A stretch of 64,000 nt of DNA from Spirometra erinaceieuropaei (GCA_902702965.1 CACRXP010000010.1:2015962-2079961), one strand, 5' to 3'. Counted from the stretch's first letter, positions 50,029-61,859 are shown. The notes: generated by a model from the sequence alone, not told the origin. Numbers and translations: made by a program.

Positions 50029-51190
50029 ATGCTTAGGAAAGTATTGATTCAGCAGTGGCCAAGTGACATGGATTGGCACGAGAATTCTTATATTATCCGT
50101 GCAACCAACAATTCCCAAAAGTTTTTTGGGAAAGGGGACCACGGTTGCAATCTCGAAGGGAGTTTTGATTATCGGCAAACCGAGCCTTGCTTGAAGTGTT
50201 TATCGGTCCTCAGATATGACAGTAGCCCAAATCTCCCAAATTCTGAAGCTCTGTCTCAAGACCTACTTCACTTTCGACGGGGTAATCTACGAGCTTGAGA
50301 AAGACACGCCAGCGGATTCGGCGATTTCGAGATTCATAGCACAGGCGGTCATACAACGGTAGGAATAGCTGGTCTTCTAACACCACAGACCGAAGTTCTG
50401 GACGCAGTATGTGGACGATATCTTCGTCGTCATCGAACAGAATCAGATGTTGACATTCAAAGAATATCTCAACGCCACCATCCTAGGCATGCAATCTATG
50501 ATGGCGGAGAAGGCAAACAACCAGCTAGCCTTCCTTGATTTCCTCGCCCGTCGTAGAGATTATGGTGGCCCAAAAACTAAGGTGTTCAGGAAAGCAACTA
50601 ATACGATACAAGTAATGGGCTTCAATAGCAATCATCCAATCAGCCACAAACGCATCTACACAAAAGCGCTATACCCACATATCGAGATGCATTGCAGTGA
50701 AGCGGAAGAAAATACTGCTGAATTACAATATCTTGGACGGGTGCTTAGAGCGAATGGTTACTCGCGCGACTTCGTCAGCTGGTGTGTGCGCGAACGCGAT
50801 GAATGACAACGTGCAGTCCACCTCAGGTTTTGACGAACTGTCCCGTACATAAGAAACGTCTCCGAAGCTGTCAGTCGCCTCTTCGCACCACCCGGAAGCG
50901 GAATTGCATACGGATCGGGAGCAACCATCAGGCGGTAGGTCATGAGGTCGGAAGATCGTCTGTATGGGGGGAGACCTTTGGAGTCATTTACCAGATCTGG
51001 TGCAGCTGCAGACGAAGGAATTACGTCGGAGAAACTGAGAGGTCACTCCTAACGCAAATGACCGAATATGCGGCAGCAGCAGCAGCAGCAGCAACAGTGA
51101 GGATGGATGACGTTAGCTCTCATATCGCTGCTCACTTGATGGGAACCGGCCACACTGAAATTACATCTCGAGGGATGATAATCGTGTGAG
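50029..51190 (+). pseudogene. Penelope-like element, RT plus GIY-YIG, frameshifted
   Basis: 50230-50345 gives ILKLCLKTYFTFDGVIYEL and a decayed fingers segment. 50400-50806 gives TQYVDDIFVVIEQNQ (intact YVDD), NNQLAFLDFLARR, NSNHPISHKRIYTKALYPH and YLGRVLRANGYS. A shift follows, then TVPYIRNVSEAVSRLF-type linker. 50980-51160 gives FGVIYQIWCSCRRRNYVGETERSLL (GIY-YIG), an alanine run from a (GCA)n tract at 51072-51092, and SSHIAAHLMGTGHTEI. A tail comparable to the other copies is not seen after 51190. Inactive because of at least three frameshifts. Confidence 0.85.
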
Positions 51191-51289
51191 TCGCGGGCCA
51201 CCTGAATCGTGGTTCTTCAGCCTGCAGTCTATCCACAAGCGTAATGACCCTCCGCCCCCATATTCTGTGCTGCGATTTCGCCTGAACCA

Positions 51290-51430
51290 AATAATCAAAC
51301 ATGTGGGTGGGGCGCGGGTAACCCACAGTTCCGGTGGGTGAGGGAATAGGGGGTTTGATAGGTACTGCGCAAGTTCGCTCTCCAAAAACTAATTTACGCA
51401 CAAGTCACTGCTGAGTCTGTTTTATGTGCC
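51290..51430 (-). repeat. Interspersed repeat family A, decayed copy
   Basis: 'gggtgagggaatagggggtttgataggtactgcgcaagttc' and 'acgcacaagtcactgctgag' match the order seen at 6965-7055 and 63650-63730. Confidence 0.45.
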
Positions 51431-52948
51431 AGGGCGTAGATGGCGTCGTTTGCGACTGCCGGTGATTATCACAGCAAATCGAAGCAAAACGCACCGAAGT
51501 AAGCTGATCCGATTGTTAGGTACTGCAGCGTAAAAACATCCGGTTGTGCAGTGCCCCAGCTCACCTGCGTGTACAGACCAAAATAAATGCATAGACGGCC
51601 GGCTTAGCTGACAAAATTATTCATTTTCACATCATTGCGCTTGAATTGATTTTTCCACTTCAAAGGGACAGCCGTTGCTGCTGTCACCAGAAAGGAAGAT
51701 AGTGCAAGCTTTAGACAGCCATGCAAATTGTGACAGTGAGATACCAGGATTAAGTGAGAATATGAGCAAAAAGCGCAGGATACGAGAATGGCTACTGTTG
51801 GTCCACTTTTTCAACAACCATAAAACACGTGGCCGGGTGCAGTTCGTCATCACTTCACCGCCTAAGCCAAGTGATCAGATCTTTCGTTTTACTATGAAAC
51901 TTGTGATATTCCCTTCGATTTTTTGGGTAGGCAATGATTTACCAGTAGTCGATGACATGAGCATTTCTAAACTATTAGTTTAGTTAATAATTTCTAAAAA
52001 TTATCTTCGATAAAAGCCACCTCTTTCATGTCTAGGTGACCTAAGTCCCAATCTCGATGGAAGCTTTGATAACCAGCAAACCGAAGATGTTTTGTACTTC
52101 GTTTTTTTAAAAATGGCAGACAAAAATGTCTGTTGGGACTTTCTGGCGAAGTATACGGAACTTTCACCCATGACACCTTAAGCTGCCTTGACTTCCCCTT
52201 AATTATGATTCAGTTCTCGAACCGGAGCTTCCGACAGCATAAAAATTTCTACCTTGTTTATGCAGTCACCTGCCATCGTCTGGTGATCCATTTGTTTTGG
52301 TGCCTGTGCTCATTAAAAAGTATCACCTACTGACGACAGTTGAAGTGCCCTGCTATACAACAAGTGGCAGCGGATTCCCGTTGAGTTGACATGGATGCCA
52401 GAAATCCCCCCCGTTAACATCAATGAGTCGACCGCTGGGAGAAGTTATTTCCGCGCCTTAACGTTCGGATCGGTCGGAGATGGATAGTTGTAAATATGGA
52501 TCAGGCAATCACACCAGCCGTGTATCATTGTAGCTACCTCCGCTGATATTTGTACCAGCCGAAATTTCTTCTGCTGTCTAGTGTCTTTCATCTTGACTTC
52601 CTAATTTTTGCTAGGCCAGTGCGCGTTCGATGCATATTTTGAGCAATGTCCGGATAGAGAAGCTGTCTAACATCAAACTTAAAAACCATCGTAGTCCTTC
52701 CTTCCGAACCGCCGACTACTGAAGACGTTCTGCCTCTCTTTCCTCTGAATTTGATAAACTGTCCCCACAGAGCATCAGGCAAGCAAACAGGCAGCAATCT
52801 TTTGTCTACGGTGAGAGCTGGCAGTCCCATTGACAAAGCGACGCGTTTTACTGACAGCCGCTGTTTTCGCATCTATCGTCCAAGGTATGTGCAACTCCCG
52901 TTAGGTTGAATTTTGACCTAGAATCAATACACATACACAGTCATTAAG
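51431..52948. other. No recognised feature; two unexplained frames
   Basis: A plus-strand open stretch 51675-51983 (102 codons) and an ATG-initiated minus-strand frame 52872-52588 (94 codons, basic) have protein-like composition but no family I recognise, and no splice or promoter context I can support. Confidence 0.4.
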
Positions 52949-53000
52949 GTGTGTATGCGTGTGTGTGTGTGTGTGTCTGTGTGCGGGTGTGTGTGTTGCG
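52949..53000. repeat. (GT)n microsatellite
   Basis: GT dinucleotide run with a few interruptions. Confidence 0.9.
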
Positions 53001-53029
53001 GTTGATAAAGCGCAAGTATACCATTCCTA

Positions 53030-53135
53030 TAGAGGAAATCACCCGCAAGTCTCCGTCCCCGCTCCAACCCTGTTGTGGTGTACACGGTGGACATCGTCGG
53101 TCATGACGGTCGAACTGACGTCTGTGTGTGCGTGT
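53030..53135 (-). repeat. Interspersed repeat family A, end fragment
   Basis: 'cgcaagtctccgtccccgctcc', 'tgttgtggtgtacacggtggacatcgtcggtcatgacggtcg', matching 62455-62525 and 63710-63780. Confidence 0.6.
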
Positions 53136-53178
53136 GTTTGTGTGTAATGATCAACCTTCCGTACTTAGAATTGTGCCC

Positions 53179-53199
53179 ACAGGTTGCTTAGCAACCTGT
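53179..53199. repeat. Short perfect hairpin
   Basis: ACAGGTTGC / GCAACCTGT with a 3-nt loop (TTA). Confidence 0.8.
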
Positions 53200-55059
53200 C
53201 AGCCAAACTCCTACAATAATCACAACCTTGAGCACGGGCACTCACGCTAACGCTCCGTCAGTCATACACAGTAAATGGTCCTGACCATGTGCAAGAACTT
53301 AGTTAAGTCTTCACCGAGACGGTTCTCAAGACGTTTACCCGACAGTGGCTCCTGCTTTCATCAGTCTTTTAATCTATCCAAATGTTCCTCATCTCTCTTT
53401 CCGTACGCGTTAGGTGTTCTACATCTTCCTGACCATATTTATCAGTTTAACTTCCCCATTCTTCTTATTCTTCTCACATTTTATGGTCTTCATCTCCCTT
53501 CTCGTTCGCTTCTTAGTGTTCCTTGTTCTGCTGCAGCTTCGTCTTATTATTCCTATCCTTTTATTTATTTATTTCATATGATTTCTACTGCATTTGCCGG
53601 TTAGGCCCAAGAATCCTCTCTTCTTATTCACCTCTTTATCTACGACGACCTTTATTAGTCTTCCATTCTTTATCCTGTCACTCTCCCATTGCTTTGAGTC
53701 GCTTTTTCATTCCATCCAAATTCTGTTGCCGTCAAATGCCTTCTCCTGTTATGGGGGATAAGGCCCAGAAAATTGTGTCTGCGACCCATGTGTAGTTTTC
53801 GGTTGAGGATGTACTGAGTAGTGCTTTGACAAAATCATATCTATGCGCCTCAGTGTGCGAGCACTGTCTTTAGAGTCCTGAATCGCCTAAACAAACAGAA
53901 ATAGCCACATGAACAGGGGATGGCGGACTTTGTGTCGAAGTGTACTCATTGCGTGACTGTTTCCCAATCTCACTTCCCCTCCCCAGAACGCGTGCGATCA
54001 GAGACACTGTATAGTCTTCCCTACCAGATCGGGGGTCGTTGCAAGCCGGCAGTCATATAATGCACGTCGAAGCACTTTTTGTACGAAAAGCTGTGGATCC
54101 TCCGTGACTGTCTTATCCTGCTGTCATTACATATTAGGTATCCATGGCGCCACAAATTCTTCAATTCAAAAATCTGCAGTTGCCCCAGCGATCAGACACT
54201 CTGATGCTCGTCTATTCGTCATGATATTCCATGAACTACCTTGCGCATTCCCAGTTTCCACAGCAACCACCCAAGTCCGTAGGAACGCATCGCAACAAGC
54301 CAGCCAACAGGTGTGACCTAGGTTACTCTACTGCGCTTCATAGCTGACCGGTATCCTGACAGTTTTGTCGAAAAACTGTAGACGAAACCGCGGGAGAAGA
54401 AACGTCAATGTGAGCCAAAACCGAAGCGCTGGACCTTCGTATCTTATATTACTGGTATTTCCAAAGAATTTGCAAAACCAACGGATGAACTAAGGATCGG
54501 AGTCCATCAAATGTCGAAAATCGCACTACGTCGGCGGCTCATGCATGTTGCGCACCCAATAAACACCAATCAAAATTCTGGCGTCATTCGCCGGATGGAA
54601 TGCAACTGTAGCCGGCACAAGTAAGTTGACAAAAACGAAAAGCAGTTCCACATGAGGCTGCAGAAAAATTAACTGACACAGAGACAGAGAGACAAGAATT
54701 CGTAGGTGGACTCTAACTCGTTCTCGCCGATGAAAAAGGCCGCTTTAGATCGTGTGAGAATCCCAAGTCAGTATGATAACCGGACTTCACACCTGCGAAA
54801 AAAGTGAAATTCGACCGATATCGTAATTAATACACATAGTTCTGTCGACCGCATGTGAGACATTGCGCAAACAAATCGGTGCGAGAGTTGAAGGTCATTC
54901 TCAGCGGAAATGAATTAGATGCCCATTAATTGAACAGTTCCTTTTCGCCAAAACGACGAGGTTCCAGTAAAATTCGACATTTCGGGTTCAAGGAAAATTA
55001 GTCTATGTGAGTCATATGTGAGTAAATATTCGACGTCCAGATATCTTAGCTTCTAGTAT
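53200..55059. other. No recognised feature
   Basis: CT-rich 53380-53700 gives open but compositionally simple frames. Nothing identified. Confidence 0.45.
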
Positions 55060-55650
55060 TTGTCTGACGTTTCGGAGACTTTCTCGTTCGCATCATCAGA
55101 GTGCTGCGGCTGCTGTCCCTGCTGGTATTATTGAGTCTCACCGCACGCCTCGCTTTATGCCGTGCTCGACGCCAAACTTGACCTATCCGTTTGCGTCTGA
55201 CTCGCTTTGACCTCCGTGAGGCTGACCGCTGGCGGGCTCACGTGACCTTTGTCCCCTTTACGGCCGGCGTAGTTGCAGCCAAGTCAGAGTGCCCGTTGGC
55301 CTTCCCCCACGTCGGTCGGCGGACTGATCAGACGTTGGTGTTCACGCTGGCTGCTATCACTTTCGCCGGCGCGTCGGTGAGACAGTGTTCGACTTTGATC
55401 ACATGACCTCCAGCTGCCACCTCACCTCTTTTTTGCAAGCGTCGGCTCTCGGCTCCGCGTGCTCGCCTGTCCTAGTGGTTCTATCCGAACGGATCCAACC
55501 CTTGTGAGCCTGGTAGGCGGGATGCAGGTTTATAGCTCGCTTGGAGGTCCCAGTCGAGTACCAGTTTGGAGATCTCGTTGGCGCGACGAATCACCTCCGC
55601 TTTCTCAAAGACGAAACTATGGCTCATGTTTTGTGTGTAGCCATGGACCA
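55060..55650 (-). pseudogene. Penelope-like element 3' end (GIY-YIG tail and terminal region)
   Basis: The minus strand from 55650 gives NMSHSFVFEKAEVIRRANEISKL and then SYKPASRLPGSQG, the end of a GIY-YIG domain. It is nearly the same as plus-strand 57852-58010 (HTSHSFAFEKAKVIGRANEISKL). The non-coding tail follows, with H4 at 55099-55069. The two copies are inverted, about 2.2 kb apart. Confidence 0.75.
55069..55099 (-). ncRNA. Hammerhead-ribozyme-like motif H4
   Basis: CUGAUGA (55099-55093), a variable stem-loop region containing GAGA/UCUC, then GAAACGUC read leftwards from 55073. Only two helix I pairs are possible (ACU before the core, AGA after it), so activity is uncertain. Confidence 0.45.
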
Positions 55651-55652
55651 GA

Positions 55653-55810
55653 GACAGCTGCCCGTTTGCTTCTGACTCGCCTTGACCTCACTGATGTTGA
55701 CCGTTGGCGGGCACGCGTGACCGGGTGGAATGCAGGTCTATAGCTCGGTTGGGGGCGCCAGTCGAGGACCAAATCTCGAGTACCAGTTTGGAAATCTTAT
55801 TGGCACGGCC
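55653..55810 (-). repeat. Second, internally deleted copy of the PLE terminal region
   Basis: 55661-55722 repeats 55187-55248 (cgtttgcttctgactcgcct against cgtttgcgtctgactcgctt), and 55726-55805 repeats 55518-55590 (gcaggtctatagctcggttg against gcaggtttatagctcgcttg). The roughly 270 bp between these blocks in the first copy is missing here. Confidence 0.75.
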
Positions 55811-56852
55811 GTCCATGTACGGCCTTTCGCCCCATTGTCTCCTTACGTGGTACCCCAACCTTTGAGCTGTACCAACGACTTTCTTTCCTTTCCGGGGATT
55901 CGGAGCGGGCAGTGAAGTCGGCTGAATTGTTTTTGATGAACAACCACCTGTTCTACGTAGAGATCGGCTAGGTGGTCGTACAATTTGACGTGATCTCGTT
56001 GTTCACCACTATCTCACTCGCTCTGACTGTCGACAGTATTGACTGCTTTTTCCGGAAAAATATATGACGAGACCGACCAACAGCTCAAACAATTGCTTAT
56101 CATCGAGCACCCAGAATTGTGTCATAAGACGTTCCGCACATTCAACGGCTAGGTCAATGAGCAAAAGGAGGGAACATCGATGGGCTCGCCTCTGTCTGAA
56201 ATAATTGCCGAAGCGGTTTTGTGGAGGCTCGAACAGCTGGTCTCCACGTCGTACTGCTCGAAGTTCTCGACCACGTACGTCGACGACTCGTTCGTCCTAA
56301 TCAAAAGGAGCGACGAGCAGTCCTTCGAGGCATTGTTTACTTCAAAAATTCCCAACATCTAGTTTACCATGGAAGAAGTCAACAGTCAGTTGCTCGTCCT
56401 TGACTTAAAAGTTACAAAGATGGCAGAAGCTTTCAAACACACTTTGCGGACAAGAGTAGGAGGAAGGAGGATATGGAGTGCTTAGATGCTTTATTTAAAA
56501 TCAACGGTTATCCTAAGTCCTCTATATGCAAGTGCCTCAGGAAGCCTCATTTTGAGCGGCCTGATGAAGAAAAACCGAAATTCTGACTTGCAATCTCTTA
56601 TGAGAAGAACGTTTCTGAAGCGATGACAAGAATCCTGAGGCGTTTTGAGACTGGCATGGTTCATAAACCGGAATGCACAGTCAAGCAGCAAAGCATGAGG
56701 CCCGAATAGCTGATACCAATAAATGATTGATCAACAGTGGTTTACAGCACACCATGCCAAATTGTGATGCGAAGTATTATGATAAAACGGACCAACGCCT
56801 TGGAACAAGACTGGACGAAAACCAACTTGAAATTAATCGAAAGGACAAGCTG

Positions 56853-57851
56853 TACAGTGCGTGACCTATCTCATGAAATGTCGGCTGAAATTCTGAAATG
56901 CGTTTTCGACTAGGAAGGATTACTTGGTCGCGATTGTGATACTGATTATAATAAGGCATACTATTATAACATTTTAGACTGGGCAGGATGTCGGCTTTTA
57001 AATGCACTTCTTTACAATTTCCTGTAGAAAGCGTGCTTGGTAAAAAATAACTACTTAAGTAGCATGCGATTTTCCCATCGATTTTCGATGGTCTTGGAAA
57101 TTCAAATCTATTTTATAGAAACCACAAACAAAAGTATGCTTTCTTTTAGTCAATCAATAGAGAATCACATCTTCTTTATATTTTATGCTTAAGGAAGGAG
57201 TATAATTAGGTTTCAAATAAGTTTTCTAATTGCCGAATAATTTAGGGCCTGATCACTCGTTGCATTAGCGCTTAATGATCACACTCTACAAGGTGCATGC
57301 ATTCTGCGTAAAGAAAATCCCGTATTTTTCTAAGTCATTAAATAAATATCATACAGGGTTCATAAAATTTTGTAATGGATGCGGACCATGTTGTAAATTT
57401 CATGAGGAGCAGTGGTATACGACCAGGTACGATGCTATGTGAATGGACATATCGCGGTCTTAAAAAGTCTCATAATTAGAAACTTTTTTAAAACTTACTT
57501 ATGCTCCTTCCTTAAGTATAAAATATAGAGAAGACGTGATTGTCTATTGATTGACTAAAAGAAACCATATTTGTGTTTATGGTTTCTATAAAATATATTT
57601 GAATTTCCAAGACCATCGAAAATCAAAGGGAAAAATGCATGCTAATTAAGTAGTCATTTTTTACCGAGCACGCTTTCTACAAGAAATTGAAAAGAAGTGC
57701 ATTTAGAAGCCGACATCCTGCCAAGTCTAAAATGTTATAAGAGTATGCCTTAAGATAATCAATAACACAACTGCGACCAATTAATCCTTCCTAATCGAAA
57801 ACGCATTTCAGAATTTCAGCCGAAATTTCATGAGATAGGTCACGCACTGTA
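56853..57851. mobile_element. TA-flanked inverted-arm element, complete, nested in a PLE
   Basis: 999 bp including both TAs: TA-CAGTGCGTGACCTATCTCATG ... GATAGGTCACGCACTG-TA. Closely similar to 39401-40396 along its length. It splits the GIY-YIG codons of the surrounding Penelope-like element between DKL and LVYG, so it inserted after that element. Confidence 0.93.
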
Positions 57852-58100
57852 TCTGGTCTATGGCTACACACAACACACGAGCCATAGTTTCGCCTTTGAG
57901 AAAGCGAAGGTGATTGGCCGGGCCAACGAGATCTCCAAACTGGCCCTCGACTGGGACCCCCAACCGAGCTATAAACCTGCATCCAGCCTACCAGGCTCAC
58001 AAGGCTCGGATCCGTTCGGATGGAACCACTAGGACAGGCGGGCACGCGGAGCCGAGAGCCGACGCTTGCAAAGAAGAGGGGAGGTTGCGGCCGGAGGTCA

Positions 58101-58235
58101 NNNNNNNNNNNNNNNNNNNNNNNNNNNNNNNNNNNNNNNNNNNNNNNNNNNNNNNNNNNNNNNNNNNNNNNNNNNNNNNNNNNNNNNNNNNNNNNNNNNN
58201 NNNNNNNNNNNNNNNNNNNNNNNNNNNNNNNNNNN
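58101..58235. other. Assembly gap (135 N)
   Basis: Lies in the terminal region of the PLE copy. The inverted paralogue runs from about 55403 down to 55205 across the same interval, so the real gap should hold related sequence of about 190-200 bp. The N count is probably an estimate. Confidence 0.95.
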
Positions 58236-58439
58236 TGAAAGCGAGTCAGAAGCAAACGGGTAGGTCAAAGTTTGTGCGTCGAGCACGGCTATAATGCGAG
58301 GCGTTCGGTGAGGTTCAATAACTCAATACCAGCATGGACATCGATCGCACCATTTTGATGCTGGGAACGAGGAAGTCTCCGAAACGTATATAAGTGCAAG
58401 TCCAATTTGCCAATAGAAGCGAAGAGACGAGTCCCAGGA

Positions 58440-59060
58440 AGTAGTCTTGAAGAAACAGACATGATCGCTGGGACATGAGCTTTATTAGCCTGGCGTTTCT
58501 GATTCTGGCTCGAAATCATCATCAGAGACAAAAGCAGATACGGGTGATTCATGCACAAGGGGCTGCAGTATTTATAGGATGCATTCGCCATGCTACCGCA
58601 TACCTATGAATGTTCACGGCTCCCCCCTTCATCCGGGATCGTTGCACGTGCTGTGATGACTGTTTGATGGCCGACATCCTCGTCGTTAGTTGCTGCAATC
58701 ATGTGCGTTGGATGTTGCTGTGAAAACTGCTCAACCATCTGACGCACCGACCCTGGTGTTGGGAAAAGTGTTTACTGTGTGCTCCCCGCGTGCCTAATCA
58801 CTCCACCTGGGCGAAGTCTCAGTCCCGAGTATGGAAGGGGAAGATAATTGCACTTGTTAATGGACCGGAGGCCAGTAAACCATGACTCAATCAGCTCCTA
58901 GCTCACGCGTTTGTAACCTCTAGCGAGAATTTCGGCCTCATCGAATTTGAATGTGTGGCCGGATCTCGTCGACTGGGCCGCAACTTAAGAGCTGGCATCA
59001 TTTCTCCGCACCGCTGCAGCGTGCTTCCGTCCGGGAAGGAATTCAACGGGATACCCGCTG
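58440..59060 (-). pseudogene. Penelope-like element 3' end (GIY-YIG tail, terminal region)
   Basis: The minus strand from 59045 gives KHAAAVRRNDASS, HTFKFDEAEILARGYKRVS, a stop in place of the next codon, ELIESWFTGLRSINKCN and PYSGLRLRPGGVIRHAG. This matches the plus-strand copy at 5820-6040. It continues through the NTFPNT and TIPDEGG equivalents, TATTTATA (58576-58569 on minus: TATAAATA) and motif H5. It is tail to tail with the preceding plus-strand PLE. Confidence 0.78.
58495..58525 (-). ncRNA. Hammerhead-ribozyme-like motif H5
   Basis: CUGAUGA (58525-58519), stem UGAUU.C/GAAUCA with loop GAGCCA, then GAAACGCC. UUUUGUCU before the core pairs with AGGCUAA after it (A-U, G-C, G-U, C-G, then U-U mismatch and two A-U), the best helix I of the set. 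GUC has become GCC in this copy. Confidence 0.55.
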
Positions 59061-59272
59061 TGCTCCCCTTTGCTTCAGTGCATTTCGGCTTGTCTGACCA
59101 TCATGCGAGTGGAAGAAGGCTTTTGCATTGAAAAGTTTGCATTGTGCATTTCAGTGGCTTCCGGTACCGATCTCCCAGTTCCATATTTGCGCAGCTACAC
59201 ACTAGGGCTTCTGAACAGTCGATTTATCCACACTTCTTTGCCTGAATCAAAAACTAGATGCTCGAGTCTACC

Positions 59273-59548
59273 TACGGTAGGTGTTCTAACTCATGATATG
59301 TAAACCCAAATTTTGAAATGTGCTTTCGACTCGAAAATATGACTTAAGTAAAGTTGTAATATTAATCACTGCACAGCATGATCTCATCACAAATAAATTA
59401 CCTCAGGATCCCTGTTTTTGAACGAACTCCTTTTCAGCCACCCAAAAAACTAAACTCCGCAAAGTTGATTACTTAAGTAGCAGGAGTGTTTCCCATTGAC
59501 TCTCGATGCCCTTATAAATATAAAGATATTTCACAGAAAGCATGTATT
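59273..59548. mobile_element. Inverted-arm element, left arm only (subfamily 2)
   Basis: TA-CGGTAGGTGTTCTAACTCATG at the left, then 'cgactcgaaaatatgacttaag', 'gttgattacttaagtagcagg' and 'tctcgatgccct'. It ends near 59548 where similarity to the complete copies stops. Confidence 0.7.
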
Positions 59549-60427
59549 TCCACGCCACAGCAATGCCCGTAGGGAGGCGACAGAGTAGTGAACACTTCTA
59601 CACATTTTGACAATCAGTCTTGTTTGCAACCGCGGTACAGCAGCCCCTACCAGTAGACAAGAAAGCGGGCATTTTCCCCTCCATGATTCCTGAATATTTA
59701 CTGTTTGCCCAGATAAAGGACATGGTGCCAGAGAGGACGTGTGCTCGTATACTAACTTTAAACCAAACCCCAGCACCACCCCTCGTAATCCCTAAACTCC
59801 CTGGCCCTAACCTTCTGGAATTCAAAGTAAGACCACCTGTAATATGGACTAATCTCGTCTTCGCACAGTGAGTATTGCGATTTCCAGCAAGCCTTTGATT
59901 CCTAGTCATTGGTTTTGTGGTGTGTCCCAGTCCGTCTCACCAAATGAAAGAGGCGTAACCTGTTATTGCAATCCCATCCACTTACTTGAACACGACTCCG
60001 GGACCGATCCGCGCTTAATCGACTGTCGAGGTGTTTTAGTAGAACATGCGCAAAGGTGACTCGAATCAACTAAGTTATGCGGCCTGGCAGAATCCCCCCC
60101 CCCTATTGGAGTGCATTCTTCCATTCCCGGACATCTGGCTGATTCATAATCATTACGACATCGTTCCCCCTTAGTCAGTATGCTACTATTGGAGCCATTT
60201 GCTTACTCTCGCAAATTGGCTGTTTGCAATTCTCACTGCTTGCATCTTACCGCACTGTTTCCCATGGCTCATTTGACCTCCGGAGTTTATTTCCTATAGG
60301 TGTGGTCCCAGTTACTGCCGCGGCTGCCATTCAGCAATTCGACTGACCGATCACCTGCGGCCCATGGACAGACCATGCTGCGTTACCTGTTAGCGACGCA
60401 CAGTGCTCCACGTACGCGCGGAAGTCT
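59549..60427. other. No recognised feature
   Basis: Short frames on both strands, and a loosely CCTAA-like stretch at 59755-59815. Nothing recognised. Confidence 0.45.
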
Positions 60428-61403
60428 TAAAGTAGGTGGGCTAACTTATGAAATGTGTTTCCGATTCAAAAAGACTAAGTAAGTAGTGTTGTAAAACCAA
60501 TCACTCTGAATCGTAATTCCATAAAAATTCAGTTGCCTCAGGATGCGGGCTTTCGAATGAACTTCTTTCCGGCTGCATGCAAGTACTTTAATTTGTAAAA
60601 AACGGCAACTTAAATAGCATGCATTTTTCTCATCGATTTTCGATGATCCTAAAAATTCAATTATATTTGATAGAAAACATATACAAAAATATTCATGCTT
60701 TTTCTCATTCGGTAGAAAATGATGTCTTCTTCCAAATTAATACTCGGAGGAAGAGTATAATTTGGTTTTAAAAAACTTCCAACTCCCGAATAATTTGGAA
60801 CTCTACCCGCCGTTACACTTGCATTCAGAGTTTCCAAACCACAAACCTTATATTTTCCGCGCACGGAAAACCATACATTTCTCTACGGTACTTAGAGGAG
60901 ACCATATGGAGTTCGTAAAATTTAGCATTGGATTTGATCCATATGGTTAACTTTACAAGCCACAATGGTAAATGCAGAGACATGACGTTTTATGAAGGGC
61001 CATTTCACGATATTAAGAAATCTCCCAATTAGAAACTTTTTGAAAACCGAATTGTACCCTTTCTACGAGTATAAAGTTTGGAAGAAGACGTAATTTTATA
61101 CCATATGAGCGAAAGCATAAATTTTTATGCATGTTTTCTATGAAATATTATTAAATTTTTAAGAGCATCGAAAATCAGTGAGGAAAATGCATGCTAATTA
61201 TGTAGTCATTTTTTACAGAGTATAGTTTTTGTATGTAGTCAGAAACAAGTTTATTCGAAAGCTGGCATCCTGAGGTAAATGAATTATTATGGAATTACGA
61301 TCCACAATGATCAGTTTTACAACACTACTTAATTAATCTTTTTGAAATGAAAACGAATTTCTGAATTTAGGTTAGCATTTCATGGATTAACCCGCCTACT
61401 GTA
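60428..61403. mobile_element. TA-flanked inverted-arm element, complete (subfamily 2)
   Basis: 976 bp from TA-AAGTAGGTGGGCTAACTTATG to ...TTAACCCGCCTACTG-TA. Very similar to 33148-34145 throughout, including 'ctacggtacttagaggagaccatatgg' in the spacer. The left end has C to A at the first base of the terminal repeat. No transposase. Confidence 0.9.
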
Positions 61404-61564
61404 GTGTGATCCTTGTATGTCAAGGTATTTTGCACTTTTCCCTTTGTACCCCTGGGAGAGGATTTTCCCGCCCTTGCCCGTCCCACCAGCAAATTGAGCA
61501 TACGGCACTGAAATCAGAAAGCATCCGCTATCGATGAGGCTGCTAGGCTTTAGCGTTGGAGTCG

Positions 61565-61660
61565 GTACCGAACTGTACCCTTCCTTCAGGTATAAAGTTG
61601 GAGGAAGACGTAATTTTCTACCCAATGCGCAAAAGCATGAGCATTTTCATGTATGTAGTT
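61565..61660. mobile_element. Inverted-arm element fragment
   Basis: 'ccgaactgtacccttccttcaggtataaagttggaggaagacgtaattttctaccca...' repeats part of the right arm of the neighbouring element (61045-61140). Confidence 0.65.
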
Positions 61661-61859
61661 GGCCTGCTAAAAGCACCGTACACGGATAAAAGTCAAACCA
61701 GCGCGACAGTGTCCTCTCTTGGTAACTGTTAACAACAACATGAGGCAGGCTTTCCTACAACTGATAGGAGCGAGTAGGCGATTTCCAGGACGCCGTTCGG
61801 AAGAAGATGCGGTCCGATCAGGGGAACAAGAGGTTCATTGGCCTGAACAACAGCAGTAT

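Larger units (their letters stand above)
55811..58390 (+). pseudogene. Penelope-like element (RT plus GIY-YIG), split by a nested insertion
   Basis: 55820-56405 is the RT: RPIVSLRGTPTF-type start, VQFDVISLFTTI, EGTSMGSPLSEIIAEAV, TTYVDDSFVLIKRS (YVDD intact) and the EEVNSQLLVLD end, across several frames. 56480-56852 gives INGYPKSSICKCLRKPHF, YEKNVSEAMTRILRRF, TVVYSTPCQ (start of GIY-YIG) and LDENQLEINRKDKL. The frame resumes after the insertion at 57852 with LVYGYTQHTSHSFAFEKAKVIGRANEISK. The tail to 58390 includes the assembly gap and a decayed hammerhead core (TTGATGC at 58354, GAAACGTA at 58381). Inactive. Confidence 0.83.

Noticed and set aside
52588..52872. 94-codon ATG-initiated minus-strand frame as a gene
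   Set aside because: The composition is protein-like but there is no recognised family, no supporting splice or poly(A) signals, and a stop codon directly precedes the ATG; left as unassigned.
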